Assembly (NCBI GenBank): GCA_024707225.1
Contig: JANQAE010000001.1
Span: 744,001 to 808,000, forward strand
From: Dokdonella sp.
GTDB taxonomy: Bacteria; Pseudomonadota; Gammaproteobacteria; Xanthomonadales; Rhodanobacteraceae
Direction of reading: 5' to 3'
Length of the DNA stretch: 64,000 nt
Shown here: piece by piece, positions 19,193-29,624 of the stretch
Layout: the number at the start of each line of letters is the position of its first letter
Position numbering within the stretch: the stretch's first letter is position 1
Made by a program: the position numbers and the translations under genes
The notes under the pieces: generated by a model
What the model was told of the DNA's origin: nothing
What the model saw: the letters and a program-made list of their open reading frames with translations, nothing else
The model's database searches: none

Positions 19193-21073
19193 ATGACCGA
19201 CAACCGGCTCGACGTGCGCTGGAAGTGGCTGATCCTGGTCGCCGCGATCGGCTATCTGCTGTATCTGCTCGGACCGGTGCTGTCGCCGTTCGTCGCGGCG
19301 GCGCTGTTCTCGTACCTGTTCAATCCGGTCGTCGAGATGCTCGAGCGCCGCGGCGTCAACCGCACGCTCGGCGTCAGCGTGGTCTTCATCGTGCTGACCC
19401 TGGTACTGGTCGGCATCGTGCTGGTGCTGATTCCGTTCATCGAACGCCAGATCGCGAACTTCCTCGAGCAGCTGCCGCGCTGGACCGCCTGGGCGCAGAA
19501 CGTCGCCTCGCCGTGGATCGAGGAGCGTTTCGGCGTCAGTCTCGGCAGCTTCGACACGCAGGGCATCGTCGGCATGCTGCAGGCGCACTGGCGCGAGGCC
19601 GGCGGTTTCGCGGCCGGCGTCGTCGCCGGCGTGTCCAAGTCCGGCTTCGCGGTGCTCGGCTGGATCCTCAATGCGGTGATCGTGCCGGTCGCGGCGTTCT
19701 ATCTGCTGCGCGACTGGAACATCGTCGTCGAGCGCGTGCACGCGCTGATCCCACGCGCGATCGAACCGGTCGCGCTGCGCCTGGCACGCGAGTCGGACGA
19801 GACGCTCGGCGGCTTTCTGCGCGGCCAGCTCAGCGTGATGATCGTGCTCGGCGTGATCTACGGCCTCGGCCTGTGGATGGCCGGCATCAGCGTCGGACCG
19901 CTGATCGGCATGATCGCCGGCCTGATCAGCTTCGTGCCGTATCTGGGCGCGATCGTCGGCGTCGGCATCGGCATCGTCGCCGCGGTGGTCCAGTACCAGG
20001 ACTGGTTCCACGTCGTGCTGGTGCTGATCGTGTTCGCGATCGGCCAGACGCTGGAAGGCTATGTGCTGGTGCCCAAGCTGGTCGGCGACCGCATCGGCAT
20101 GCATCCGGTCGCGGTGATGTTCGCGATCCTGGCCGGCGGCCAGCTGTTCGGCTTCGTCGGCGTGCTGCTGGCCCTGCCGATCGCGGCGATCGTCATGGTG
20201 CTGCTGCGCTACGCCTACGAGCGTTACACGCAGAGCGAGATGTATCAGGACGCGCCGGAAGGGCCGCAGATCGTCGTCGTCGGCGACGTGACCGCGCCGG
20301 CGCCGGCCGCCGCGGTCGAGACGCTGATCGTGACCGGATCGCCGCGCATCGGCGATCCGCCGGGCGGGGCCATGAGCGCGCAGATGCCGCTGTCGCTGCG
20401 CTGGCCGTCGTGGCTGCGCCTGGAGCAGTTCGATGCGAGCGGTGCGAGCCAGGGCACCACGGCTGCGCTGGCGGCCGCCGCGCACGACGCGCAGGCGCCG
20501 TGGGTATTCGTGTCCGGCCCCGCAGGCAGCGGCAAGACGCATCTGCTGGTCGCCACCTGCCACGCCGCACAGACGGGCGGGCGGCGCGCCCAGTACGTCG
20601 ACGTCGGCGAGCTCGCCGCGCCGCGCGCCGGGCGGCTGCGCGCGCTCGGCGGCAGCGACCTGCTGGCGCTCGACGACGTCGACGCGCTGGCCGGCACGCC
20701 GGCCGACGAGCACGCGCTGTTCGATCTCTACAACCGCTGCCGCGCCGAGGGCAGCGTGCTGCTGTTCGCGGCGGCCGCCCCGCCGGCACTGCTGCCGCTC
20801 GGGCTGCCCGATCTGCGCTCGCGGCTCGCGGCGTGCACGCAGGGACGGCTCAGGCCGCTCGACGAAGGCGCCCGCCGCGCGGTGCTGCACGCGCGCGCCG
20901 CCGCGCGCGGCATCGAGCTCGACGAGGCCGTACTGGACTGGCTGTTCGCGCATCAGGCGCGCGACCTCGGCACCCTGACCGGCCTGCTCGAACGGATCGA
21001 CCGCGCCACGCTGGCCGCGCAGCGCCGCGTGACGATTCCGTTCCTGCGCCAGCTGCTGACCGCACCGCGCTGA
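19193..21073 (+). CDS. AI-2E-family permease fused in frame to Hda
   Basis: One 626-residue open frame. Residues 1-~355 are an AI-2E/PerM-family transporter: about eight membrane helices, YLLYLLGPVLSPFVAAALFSY at the start, VIVPVAAFYLLRDW, FVPYLGAIVGVGIG and GQTLEGYVLVPKLVGDRIG. A Pro/Ala-rich linker (~356-393) then leads directly into a complete Hda sequence starting at Met394. In related genomes these are separate genes. At the junction the ATG of Hda overlaps a TGA in another frame (ATGA, 20372-20375), the usual look of a coupled gene pair, so one extra base upstream could have removed the permease stop. Fusion or error cannot be decided here. Confidence 0.82.
   Translation: MTDNRLDVRWKWLILVAAIGYLLYLLGPVLSPFVAAALFSYLFNPVVEMLERRGVNRTLGVSVVFIVLTLVLVGIVLVLIPFIERQIANFLEQLPRWTAWAQNVASPWIEERFGVSLGSFDTQGIVGMLQAHWREAGGFAAGVVAGVSKSGFAVLGWILNAVIVPVAAFYLLRDWNIVVERVHALIPRAIEPVALRLARESDETLGGFLRGQLSVMIVLGVIYGLGLWMAGISVGPLIGMIAGLISFVPYLGAIVGVGIGIVAAVVQYQDWFHVVLVLIVFAIGQTLEGYVLVPKLVGDRIGMHPVAVMFAILAGGQLFGFVGVLLALPIAAIVMVLLRYAYERYTQSEMYQDAPEGPQIVVVGDVTAPAPAAAVETLIVTGSPRIGDPPGGAMSAQMPLSLRWPSWLRLEQFDASGASQGTTAALAAAAHDAQAPWVFVSGPAGSGKTHLLVATCHAAQTGGRRAQYVDVGELAAPRAGRLRALGGSDLLALDDVDALAGTPADEHALFDLYNRCRAEGSVLLFAAAAPPALLPLGLPDLRSRLAACTQGRLRPLDEGARRAVLHARAAARGIELDEAVLDWLFAHQARDLGTLTGLLERIDRATLAAQRRVTIPFLRQLLTAPR
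20372..21073 (+). CDS. hda: DnaA regulatory inactivator Hda
   Basis: If translated from ATG 20372 this is a 233-residue Hda, the usual length. Hda joins the DNA-loaded sliding clamp and stimulates ATP hydrolysis by DnaA after initiation. It has an AAA+ fold with Walker A SGPAGSGKTHLL, Walker B LLALDDVDAL and sensor region LPDLRSRLAACTQGRLRPLD. The N-terminal clamp-binding motif is probably QMPLSL at residues 4-9. The same frame is open from the upstream permease; whether Hda is made separately or as a fusion is uncertain. Confidence 0.85.
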   Translation: MSAQMPLSLRWPSWLRLEQFDASGASQGTTAALAAAAHDAQAPWVFVSGPAGSGKTHLLVATCHAAQTGGRRAQYVDVGELAAPRAGRLRALGGSDLLALDDVDALAGTPADEHALFDLYNRCRAEGSVLLFAAAAPPALLPLGLPDLRSRLAACTQGRLRPLDEGARRAVLHARAAARGIELDEAVLDWLFAHQARDLGTLTGLLERIDRATLAAQRRVTIPFLRQLLTAPR

Positions 21074-21244
21074 GCGTGGCGCATCGGCGATGCACGCACC
21101 GATCGGCGTGCGGCCGCTGCCGACCGGGCGGATGCCTCAGACGTGCGCGGCGTTTCCGTTACGGCTCGGCGCGCCGGACGCACTGTCTGGTATGACCGGG
21201 CGCCGGCCGGCCGTGTTTCGACGCATCGCGCCGACGGCCGCTAC

Positions 21245-21952
21245 TCAACCGCCGGCGAGTGCGGCCTGCGCGGCGGCCAGCCGCTCGGGCGTGCCGATGT
21301 CGTACCAGCGCCCGGCATGGCGCTGCCCGCCGATGCGTCCGCTGCGCATCGCCCGGCGCAGCAGCGGCGCCAGCTTGAAGCGCGGCGGCCGTGCATCCGC
21401 AGCGGCGTCGTCCACGCCGAATGCGCTGCGCCAGTCGTCGAACAGCGCGGCGCGGTAGACGCCGATGCCGGCATAGGTCAGCCTGGCCGCGCCGGTCTCG
21501 CGCACGCGATCGCCGTCCAGCGCGAAGTCGCCGCCGCTGCCGGCCGCCGGCGGCACCAGCACCAGATGCGCCAGATCCTCGCCGAGCGGCGGCAGGGCCG
21601 CGAGGTCGACGTCGCTCCAGACGTCGCCGTTGACGAGGATGAACGGCTCGTCGCCGAGCCACCGCAGCGCGTTGAGCATGCCGCCGCCGGTCTCGAGCGG
21701 CTCGGCGCCTTCATAGCAATATCGGATCGTCAGCCCCCAGCGTGCGCCGTCGCCGAGCGCGGGCGCGAACTGCTCGGCCAGATGCGAGGTGTTGACGACG
21801 ACCTCGCGCACGCCGGCGGCGGCCAGCGCGTCGAGGTGGCGCTCGGCCAGACGCCGGCCGGCCACCGACAGCAGCGGCTTGGGCGTATGGTCGGTCAACG
21901 GCCGCAGACGCTCGCCGCGGCCGGCGGCGAAGATCATCGCGCGCTCGGGCAT
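21245..21952 (-). CDS. murU: N-acetylmuramate-1-phosphate uridylyltransferase
   Basis: A 235-residue nucleotidyltransferase with the signature MIFAAGRGERLRPLTDHTPKPLL, LETGGGMLNAL and the metal-binding VNGDVWSD. In the peptidoglycan recycling route that bypasses GlcNAc salvage, MurU turns MurNAc-1-phosphate into UDP-MurNAc. It lies directly after amgK (amgK stop 21953-21955, murU start 21952), and this pair is diagnostic of the AmgK-MurU pathway. Confidence 0.9.
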   Translation of the reverse strand: MPERAMIFAAGRGERLRPLTDHTPKPLLSVAGRRLAERHLDALAAAGVREVVVNTSHLAEQFAPALGDGARWGLTIRYCYEGAEPLETGGGMLNALRWLGDEPFILVNGDVWSDVDLAALPPLGEDLAHLVLVPPAAGSGGDFALDGDRVRETGAARLTYAGIGVYRAALFDDWRSAFGVDDAAADARPPRFKLAPLLRRAMRSGRIGGQRHAGRWYDIGTPERLAAAQAALAGG

Positions 21953-22954
21953 CTAGTCCGCGTCCGTCGGCGCGACGCGCGCCAGCAGGTCGGCCAGTGC
22001 GGCGAATTCCGGATAGGCCGGCAGCACCTCGAACAGATAGCCGAAGAAGCGCGGCACGTCGGTCAGGTAGCGCGGCTTGCCGTCGCGATGGGCGATCCGC
22101 GCGAAGATGCCGATGACCTTCAGATGACGCTGCATGCCGATCCAGTCGGCGTCGCGGCGGAACTGTGCCCAGGCCGGCACCGGCACGCCGGCGGCCGTGG
22201 CCTGCGCGTGATAGCTGCGCAGCCAGGTCTCGACGTCGTCCGCGGGCCAGGACGCGAACGCGTCCTTGACCAGGCAGATCGGATCGTAGGCGATCGGGCC
22301 GCGGCCGGCGTCCTGGAAATCGAGCAGGCCCGGCAGCGCGGACGCGCCGATCGGCGGCATCAGATTGCGCAGCATGTAGTCGCGATGGACCAGCACCTGC
22401 GGCTGCGCCAGCGCGGACTCGACCAGACGCGCGCGCGCGTCGAGCCAAGTGGCGCGGTCGGCGTCGGACAGGACGATGCCGCGGTGCCGGCCGAGGTACC
22501 AGTCGACGAACAGGTCGAGCTCGGCCTCGAGCGGGCCGCGATCGTATGGCGGCAGCCAGTCCGGCGCCGGCACCTGCTGCAGCCCGACCAGCAGCGCGAT
22601 CGCCGCCTCGACGTACGGCCCCGGCGCGGCGCCGGCCTGGATCGTCTCCAGACAGGTGCGCTCGCCCAGATCGCTCAACAGCAGGAAGCCATGCTCGAGG
22701 TCGCTGGCGAGCACTTCCGGCACCGGCAGTCCGTGCTCGGCGAGCAGGGCGCCGATGCGCAGGAACGGTCCGCAGTCGATCTTGTCGGGCGGCGCATCCA
22801 TCAGCACGCGCGAGGGCTCGCCGGGCGCGTGCACGCGCCAGTAGCTGCGGTAGCCGGCGTCGGACGAGGCCGGGACGATGTCCAGCTCCCTACCGTGCAG
22901 GTGGAGGTTGGCGAAACGGCGCAGCGCCTGCTGACGGTCGGGGGAGGACTGCAT
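21953..22954 (-). CDS. amgK: anomeric N-acetylmuramate/N-acetylglucosamine kinase
   Basis: A 333-residue sugar kinase of the aminoglycoside phosphotransferase fold: LMDAPPDKIDCGPFLRIGALL near the ATP site, the catalytic loop VHRDYMLRNLM and the metal-binding LLDFQDAGRGPIAYDP. AmgK phosphorylates C1 of MurNAc/GlcNAc recovered from the cell wall, feeding MurU. The frame is open upstream; ATG 22954 fits the family length, though its ribosome site is weak. It is divergent from the Rrf2 regulator of the suf operon. Confidence 0.9.
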   Translation of the reverse strand: MQSSPDRQQALRRFANLHLHGRELDIVPASSDAGYRSYWRVHAPGEPSRVLMDAPPDKIDCGPFLRIGALLAEHGLPVPEVLASDLEHGFLLLSDLGERTCLETIQAGAAPGPYVEAAIALLVGLQQVPAPDWLPPYDRGPLEAELDLFVDWYLGRHRGIVLSDADRATWLDARARLVESALAQPQVLVHRDYMLRNLMPPIGASALPGLLDFQDAGRGPIAYDPICLVKDAFASWPADDVETWLRSYHAQATAAGVPVPAWAQFRRDADWIGMQRHLKVIGIFARIAHRDGKPRYLTDVPRFFGYLFEVLPAYPEFAALADLLARVAPTDAD

Positions 22955-23005
22955 CGATGGAAAGGCCGTGCAATGAGGAACGGAGCAGTCTAGCCGAGCG
23001 CCGGT

Positions 23006-23034
23006 TTGACCGGCCAGTTCAAAAACAGTACCAT
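23006..23034 (+). promoter_or_regulatory. sigma-70-type promoter of the suf operon
   Basis: TTGACC (23006-23011), a 17-base spacer and TACCAT (23029-23034) lie 31 bp before the regulator ATG. This is the best consensus-like promoter I found in the window. Confidence 0.6.
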
Positions 23035-23047
23035 TTCGGTCCGTTTT
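23022..23047. promoter_or_regulatory. candidate Rrf2 operator overlapping the -10 box
   Basis: Imperfect inverted repeat: AAAACAGTACC (23022-23032), five bases, GGTCCGTTTT (23038-23047). It overlaps the -10 hexamer of the suf promoter, where binding by the Rrf2 protein encoded just downstream could autoregulate the operon. Inference from position and symmetry only. Confidence 0.45.
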
Positions 23048-23064
23048 CAATCCGTTCGATCGCG

Positions 23065-23514
23065 ATGCTGCGCGTCAGCAAGCTCACCGACTACGCCACC
23101 GTGGTGATGACCGTCCTGGCTTCGGCCGACGGCGGCGTGCTGAGCGCGCAGGGCCTGGCCGAGCGCGCGCATCTGGAGCCGCCGACCGTCAGCAAGCTGC
23201 TCAAGCAGCTCGGCCACGCCGGCCTGGTCGAGTCGTTCCGCGGCGTCAACGGCGGCTACCGGCTGGCCCGCGCACCGCAGGCGATCACGGTCGCCGAGAT
23301 CGTCACCGCGATCGAGGGACCGATCGGCATGACCGAGTGCAGCGTGCACAGCGGCCAGTGCGGACACGAGGCGCACTGCGGCGTCCGCGTCAACTGGCGG
23401 CGCATCAGCCAGGCGATCGAGCACGCGCTCGACAGCGTGACCCTGGCCGACATGGTCAAGCCCGTTCCGCCCACGCTGCGCGCGCCGATCCCGGTGCGCG
23501 TGTCCGTCACCTGA
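23065..23514 (+). CDS. Rrf2-family SUF system regulator
   Basis: A 149-residue IscR-like regulator of the xanthomonad SUF type. It has an N-terminal winged helix ([47 protein letters not shown]) and three cysteines in [17 protein letters not shown] (C-x6-C-x5-C), likely ligands of an Fe-S cluster; E. coli IscR has a similar triplet. It is first in the operon, 23 bp before sufB, so it probably senses cluster status and controls its own operon. The start at ATG 23065 gives the family N-terminus [11 protein letters not shown]. Confidence 0.93.
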   Translation: MLRVSKLTDYATVVMTVLASADGGVLSAQGLAERAHLEPPTVSKLLKQLGHAGLVESFRGVNGGYRLARAPQAITVAEIVTAIEGPIGMTECSVHSGQCGHEAHCGVRVNWRRISQAIEHALDSVTLADMVKPVPPTLRAPIPVRVSVT

Positions 23515-23537
23515 ATCTGCAAGGCAGCCCCTCCGTC

Positions 23538-25016
<1,479 letters not shown>

Positions 25017-25080
25017 GGCCCCGATCCGACCGCGATCCCGGTCCGGCGCGCGCGCGGCGCGACCGCTCCCATCACAGGCA

Positions 25081-25099
25081 GGCCCGGCGCGACCGGGCC
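25081..25099 (+). other. hairpin in the sufB-sufC spacer
   Basis: Perfect 7-bp stem GGCCCGG / CCGGGCC with a CGCGA loop ends 11 bp before the sufC ATG, just ahead of its GGAAAA ribosome site. It could stabilise or pause the message between sufB and sufC; no T-run follows, so it is not a standard terminator. Confidence 0.45.
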
Positions 25100-25110
25100 G
25101 ACGGAAAACC

Positions 25111-25871
<761 letters not shown>

Positions 25872-25872
<1 letters not shown>

Positions 25873-27167
25873 TGGAAGCGCCGCTGCTCGATGCGCTGAC
25901 GGCCGATCCGCCGGCCGCGGCAGTGCCGTGGCTCGGCGAGGCGCGCGAGGCCGCGCTCGACGCGCTGCGCCGCGACGGCCTGCCCGACACGCGCGTGGAG
26001 GCCTGGAAGTACACCAGCCTGCGCGCGCTCGCGCAGCGGCGGCTGCTGCGCGACGATGCGTCCGCCGCGTCGCGTCCGATCGGCGCGCATGTGCTGGAGG
26101 GCATCGACGCGCAGGCGCTGCGCATGGTCTTCGTCAACGGCCGCTATCGCGCGGATCTGTCGCAGCTGCCGGACGCCGAGGGCCTGTCGCTGCGTTCGCT
26201 GGCCGATACGCTGGCGCACGATCCCGACGCGGCGCGCGGCGCGTTCGTGCAGCGCGACGGCGGTATCGCCGAGGCGTTCGCGCGGCTCAATACCGCAACC
26301 GCCGTCGACGGCGCGATCCTGCGCGTAGCGGCCGGCGTGCAGATCCCGGCGCCGCTGGAGATCGTCTGGATCGGCGCACCGGCCGAGGCCGATCTGGCCT
26401 GGCATGCGCGCGTCCTGATCGAGCTGGGCGCCGGCGCGTCGCTGGCCGTGGTCGAGCGCCACGTCGCCGAGGCCGCCCATGCGCACCTGGGCAATCTGCT
26501 GGTCCGCTGCGTCGTCGGCGCCGGTGCGACGCTGGCCTGGTCGACGCTGCAGGACGCGGCACCGGGCTCGAGCCTGATCCGCCGCAGCGAGGCGACGCTG
26601 GCCGAGGCCGCGCAGCTGCATCTGCACACGCTCGAGGCCGGCGCGCAGTTCGTGCGCCACGATCTGGCCGTGGACCTCGCCGGCGACCGTGCGCGGCTGG
26701 TCTCGCGCGGCGTGTTCGCGCTGCGCGGCCGGCAGCACGCCGATACGCATCTGGACGTGCGCCATCTCGCCCGCGACACCACCTGCGACCTGGTCTGGCG
26801 CGGCGTCGCCGACGAGCGTTCGCGCGGTGTCTTCCACGGCGCGATCACGATCGCGCCGGGCGCCGACGGGAGTGACGCGCAGTTGTCCAACAAGAATCTG
26901 CTGCTGTCGCCGAACGCCGAGATCGACACTCAGCCGGTGCTCGAGATCCATGCCGACGAGGTCAAGGCCGCGCACGGCGCGACGGTCGGCCAGCTCGACG
27001 AGCGCGCGTTGTTCTATCTGCGTTCGCGCGGCATCCCGGCCGAGGACGCGCGCATGCTGCTGACGCAGGCGTTCTGCGCAGCGGTGTTCGCCGAAGTCGA
27101 GCCGGCGCCGCTGCGCGAGCGCCTGCTTGCGCGGCTCGGCGGTCCGGACGGAGCATTGGCGTCATGA
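25872..27167 (+). CDS. sufD: Fe-S cluster assembly protein SufD
   Basis: A 431-residue SufD, the beta-helix partner of SufB. It has RVEAWKYTSLRALAQRR near the N-terminus, the conserved C-terminal block HAGATVGQLDERALFYLRSRG-like (here AAHGATVGQLDERALFYLRS), and IPAEDARMLLTQAFCAAV. ATG 25872 is used rather than the TTG one codon earlier. Its stop overlaps the sufS start by four bases. Confidence 0.95.
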
Positions 27168-28405
27168 ACGAGCCGGCCGCTACCGACCACAACGGCGCCG
27201 GCGACCCGCGTGCCGACTTCCCGCTGCTCGCGCGCGAGGTGCACGGCAAGCCGCTGATCTACTTCGACAACGCCAATACCGCGCAGAAGCCGCGCGTCGT
27301 GATCGAGGCGGTCGACCGCTTCTACCGCCACAGCAACGCCAACGTCTCGCGCGCCGTGCATACGCTCGGCGAGGAGGCGACCTCGCTGTACGAGGGCGCG
27401 CGCGACGCCCTGGCGCGTTTCGTCAACGCCGGGTCGCGCGAGGAGATCGTGCTGACCAGCGGCACGACGCAGGCGATCAATCTGGTCGCCTACAGTCACC
27501 TGCTGCCGCAGCTGCGGCCCGGCGACGCGATCGTGACGACATGCATGGAGCATCATGCCAACATCGTGCCGTGGCAGCTGGTCGCCGCGCGCGCCGGAGC
27601 GATCGTCAAGGCCGCGCCGATCCACGCCGACGGCACGCTCGACGTCGACGCCTTCGTCGCGCTGCTGACGCCTGAGGTCAGGCTGGCCGCGGTCACGCAC
27701 GTCTCGAACGTGCTCGGCACGATCAATCCGGTCGCGCAGCTCGCGCGCGAGGCGCGCCGCCGCGGCATCGTGCTGCTGGTCGACGGCTCGCAGGCCGCGC
27801 CGCATCTGCCGATCGACGTGCGCGCGATCGGCTGCGATTTCTACGCCTGGACCGGCCACAAGCTGTTCGGCCCGACCGGCACCGGCGCGCTGTGGGCGCG
27901 GCACGAGCTGCTGCAGGCGATGCCGCCGTTCTTCGGCGGCGGCGAGATGATCCGCGAGGTGCGTTTCGAGGGCACCACGTTCGCCGATCCGCCGCACCGC
28001 TTCGAGGCCGGCACGCCGAACATCGCCGGCTTCGTCGGGCTGGCCGCGGCGATCGACTACGTGCAGCGCGTCGGCCTTCCGCGCATCGGCGCGATCGAGC
28101 GCGATCTGCTCGCGCACGCGACCGAGGCGCTGCAGGCGGTGCCCGGGTTGCGGATCTTCGGCACCGCGCCCGACAAGGCCGCGGTGATCTCGTTCCTGAT
28201 CGACGGCGTGCACGCGCACGATCTGGCGACCCTGCTCGACCACGAGGGCATCGCGGTGCGCTCGGGCCATCACTGCGCACATCCGCTGATGCGGTTCTTC
28301 GGCGTACCGGCGACGCTGCGCGCCTCGCTCGCGTTCTACAACACGCACGAGGAGATCGAGCGCTTCGTCTCGGCGATCGCGCGCGTGCGCAGGTTGCTCG
28401 GATGA
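27164..28405 (+). CDS. sufS: SufS-type cysteine desulfurase
   Basis: A 413-residue group II cysteine desulfurase mobilising sulfur from cysteine for the SUF machine. The PLP-binding Lys233 lies in TGHKLFGPTG and the catalytic Cys371 in RSGHHCAHPLMRFFG; the conserved His in TCMEHHANIVPW is also present. No sufE or sufU sulfur-transfer partner is found in this operon, so it may be encoded elsewhere. The start overlaps sufD by four bases and the stop overlaps the acetyltransferase start. Confidence 0.96.
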   Translation: MNEPAATDHNGAGDPRADFPLLAREVHGKPLIYFDNANTAQKPRVVIEAVDRFYRHSNANVSRAVHTLGEEATSLYEGARDALARFVNAGSREEIVLTSGTTQAINLVAYSHLLPQLRPGDAIVTTCMEHHANIVPWQLVAARAGAIVKAAPIHADGTLDVDAFVALLTPEVRLAAVTHVSNVLGTINPVAQLAREARRRGIVLLVDGSQAAPHLPIDVRAIGCDFYAWTGHKLFGPTGTGALWARHELLQAMPPFFGGGEMIREVRFEGTTFADPPHRFEAGTPNIAGFVGLAAAIDYVQRVGLPRIGAIERDLLAHATEALQAVPGLRIFGTAPDKAAVISFLIDGVHAHDLATLLDHEGIAVRSGHHCAHPLMRFFGVPATLRASLAFYNTHEEIERFVSAIARVRRLLG

Positions 28406-29037
28406 GCGTGGCCGATCCTGCGCTCGCGTTCCGCTGGGCAACGGCCGACGACGTGGCGGCGATCGTCGCCCTGGTCGAATCGGCCTATCGCGGCGAGGCC
28501 AGCCGCGCCGGCTGGACCACGGAAGCCGATCTGCTCGACGGCCAGCGCATCGATGCGCCCGGCGTGAACGCGCTGATCGATTCCGCCGACGCCGGCATCC
28601 TGCTCGCCGAGTCGGACGGCGAACTCATCGCCTGCTGCGAGCTGCGCCGCGCCGATGCCGGCGATCCGCGCCGCCGTGATCGCGACGGTGCCGAGGTCGT
28701 GCGCGATCGGCCGGAGCAGGCCGATGCCGGTCCGGCCTCGTGCTATTTCGGCATGTTCTCGGTGCGCCCGACCGCGCAAGGCGGCGGTCTCGGGCGCCGC
28801 GTGATCGCGCACGCCGAACGCATCGCGCGCGAGGACTGGCGCTGCGAGCGCATGCGCATGACGGTCATCGACCTTCGCGCCGAGCTGATCGCCTGGTACG
28901 AGCGGCGCGGCTACCGGCGCACCGGCGTGTTCGAGCCGTTTCCGTACGGCGATGCGCGTTTCGGCATTCCACGCCGGCCCGATCTGCGCTTCGAGGTGCT
29001 CGAGAAATCGCTGGTCGACGCCGGGAGCGCCGCATGA
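28402..29037 (+). CDS. GNAT-family acetyltransferase
   Basis: A 211-residue GNAT protein: FRWATADDVAAIVALVESAYRGE at the N-terminus, SCYFGMFSVRPTAQGGGLGRRVIAHAERIA covering the acetyl-CoA-binding V/I-x-x-x-x-Q/R-x-x-G-x-G/A loop (here AQGGGLGRR), and LIAWYERRGYRRTG. The substrate is unknown. It overlaps sufS by four bases, so it is co-translated with the SUF operon, though no link to Fe-S assembly is established. Confidence 0.85.
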   Translation: MSVADPALAFRWATADDVAAIVALVESAYRGEASRAGWTTEADLLDGQRIDAPGVNALIDSADAGILLAESDGELIACCELRRADAGDPRRRDRDGAEVVRDRPEQADAGPASCYFGMFSVRPTAQGGGLGRRVIAHAERIAREDWRCERMRMTVIDLRAELIAWYERRGYRRTGVFEPFPYGDARFGIPRRPDLRFEVLEKSLVDAGSAA

Positions 29038-29486
29038 GCGTGCGCACGCCTCCGCGCAGCGCACGCTGGCCGCTGCTGGCCGTCGCCCTGTTCGCCTGCT
29101 CGATGCCGCCGATGCCGGGTCCGACCTGCGCGCTGGCGGTCGAAGCGCCCGAAGAGCCGATCGCGCGCACCGGCCGCCGCGCGCAGAGTGCAGGCGCAAT
29201 CCGCCGCCGTACGAGTGCGCCGCGACCGCGGCCGGCAGCGGTCGCGCCGGTGCGTGCGCGCCTGCAGGCGGCCGGACTGGCCGCGACGATGCCGCGCCAG
29301 CAGGTGCTCGCGCTGCTGGTCGAGCGCCAGCGTACGCCGCTCAGCGGCCGCGACATCTATCGGCGGCTCGACTACGCGGTCAGCCAGGTCACGATCCAGC
29401 GCGTGCTCGGCCAGTTCGAGGCGGCCGGACTGGTCGAGCGCGTCGCCGATCCCGAGGACCGCCGCAGCTACCGCCTGCGCGCCTGA
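29034..29486 (+). CDS. truncated Fur-like winged-helix protein with hydrophobic N-terminus
   Basis: A 150-residue protein. Residues ~83-150 (LAATMPRQQVLALLVE, LSGRDIYRRLDYAVSQVTIQRVLGQFEAAGLVERV) align by eye with the DNA-binding half of Fur. The sequence ends where Fur's metal-binding dimerisation domain would begin, so the HHDH-type metal sites are absent. Residues 1-35 look like a signal or membrane segment (RWPLLAVALFACS), unexpected for a DNA-binding protein, and are followed by an Arg/Ala/Pro-rich linker. ATG 29034 overlaps the acetyltransferase stop; ATG 29289 would give just the winged helix (65 residues). It lies just ahead of a Fur-box-like site. Confidence 0.6.
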   Translation: MSVRTPPRSARWPLLAVALFACSMPPMPGPTCALAVEAPEEPIARTGRRAQSAGAIRRRTSAPRPRPAAVAPVRARLQAAGLAATMPRQQVLALLVERQRTPLSGRDIYRRLDYAVSQVTIQRVLGQFEAAGLVERVADPEDRRSYRLRA

Positions 29487-29540
29487 CCGCGATGCCGCGC
29501 GATCGCGCGGCCGGTTACGAGTCTTTACGCAAGTTGGAAT

Positions 29541-29555
29541 TGAGATTTATTCTCA
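29541..29555. promoter_or_regulatory. Fur-box-like palindrome before the PepSY operon
   Basis: TGAGATTTATTCTCA, a near 7-1-7 inverted repeat resembling the Fur consensus TGATAAT-N-ATTATCA, in an AT-rich patch 70 bp before the PepSY gene. A weak -10 (TATTCT, 29548-29553) overlaps it. Confidence 0.6.
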
Positions 29556-29624
29556 TTCGTGCTGGAATTGCCGACCTGCTGCGGGCCATTGTCGGTACCG
29601 CCGGTTCCGGTCGATGGTGGGGCG

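Noticed and set aside
17924-20953. 1009-codon minus-strand open frame
   Set aside because: It runs opposite to the DUF2066, CDP-alcohol, permease and hda genes, whose products match families. Its own product has a composition typical of shadows.
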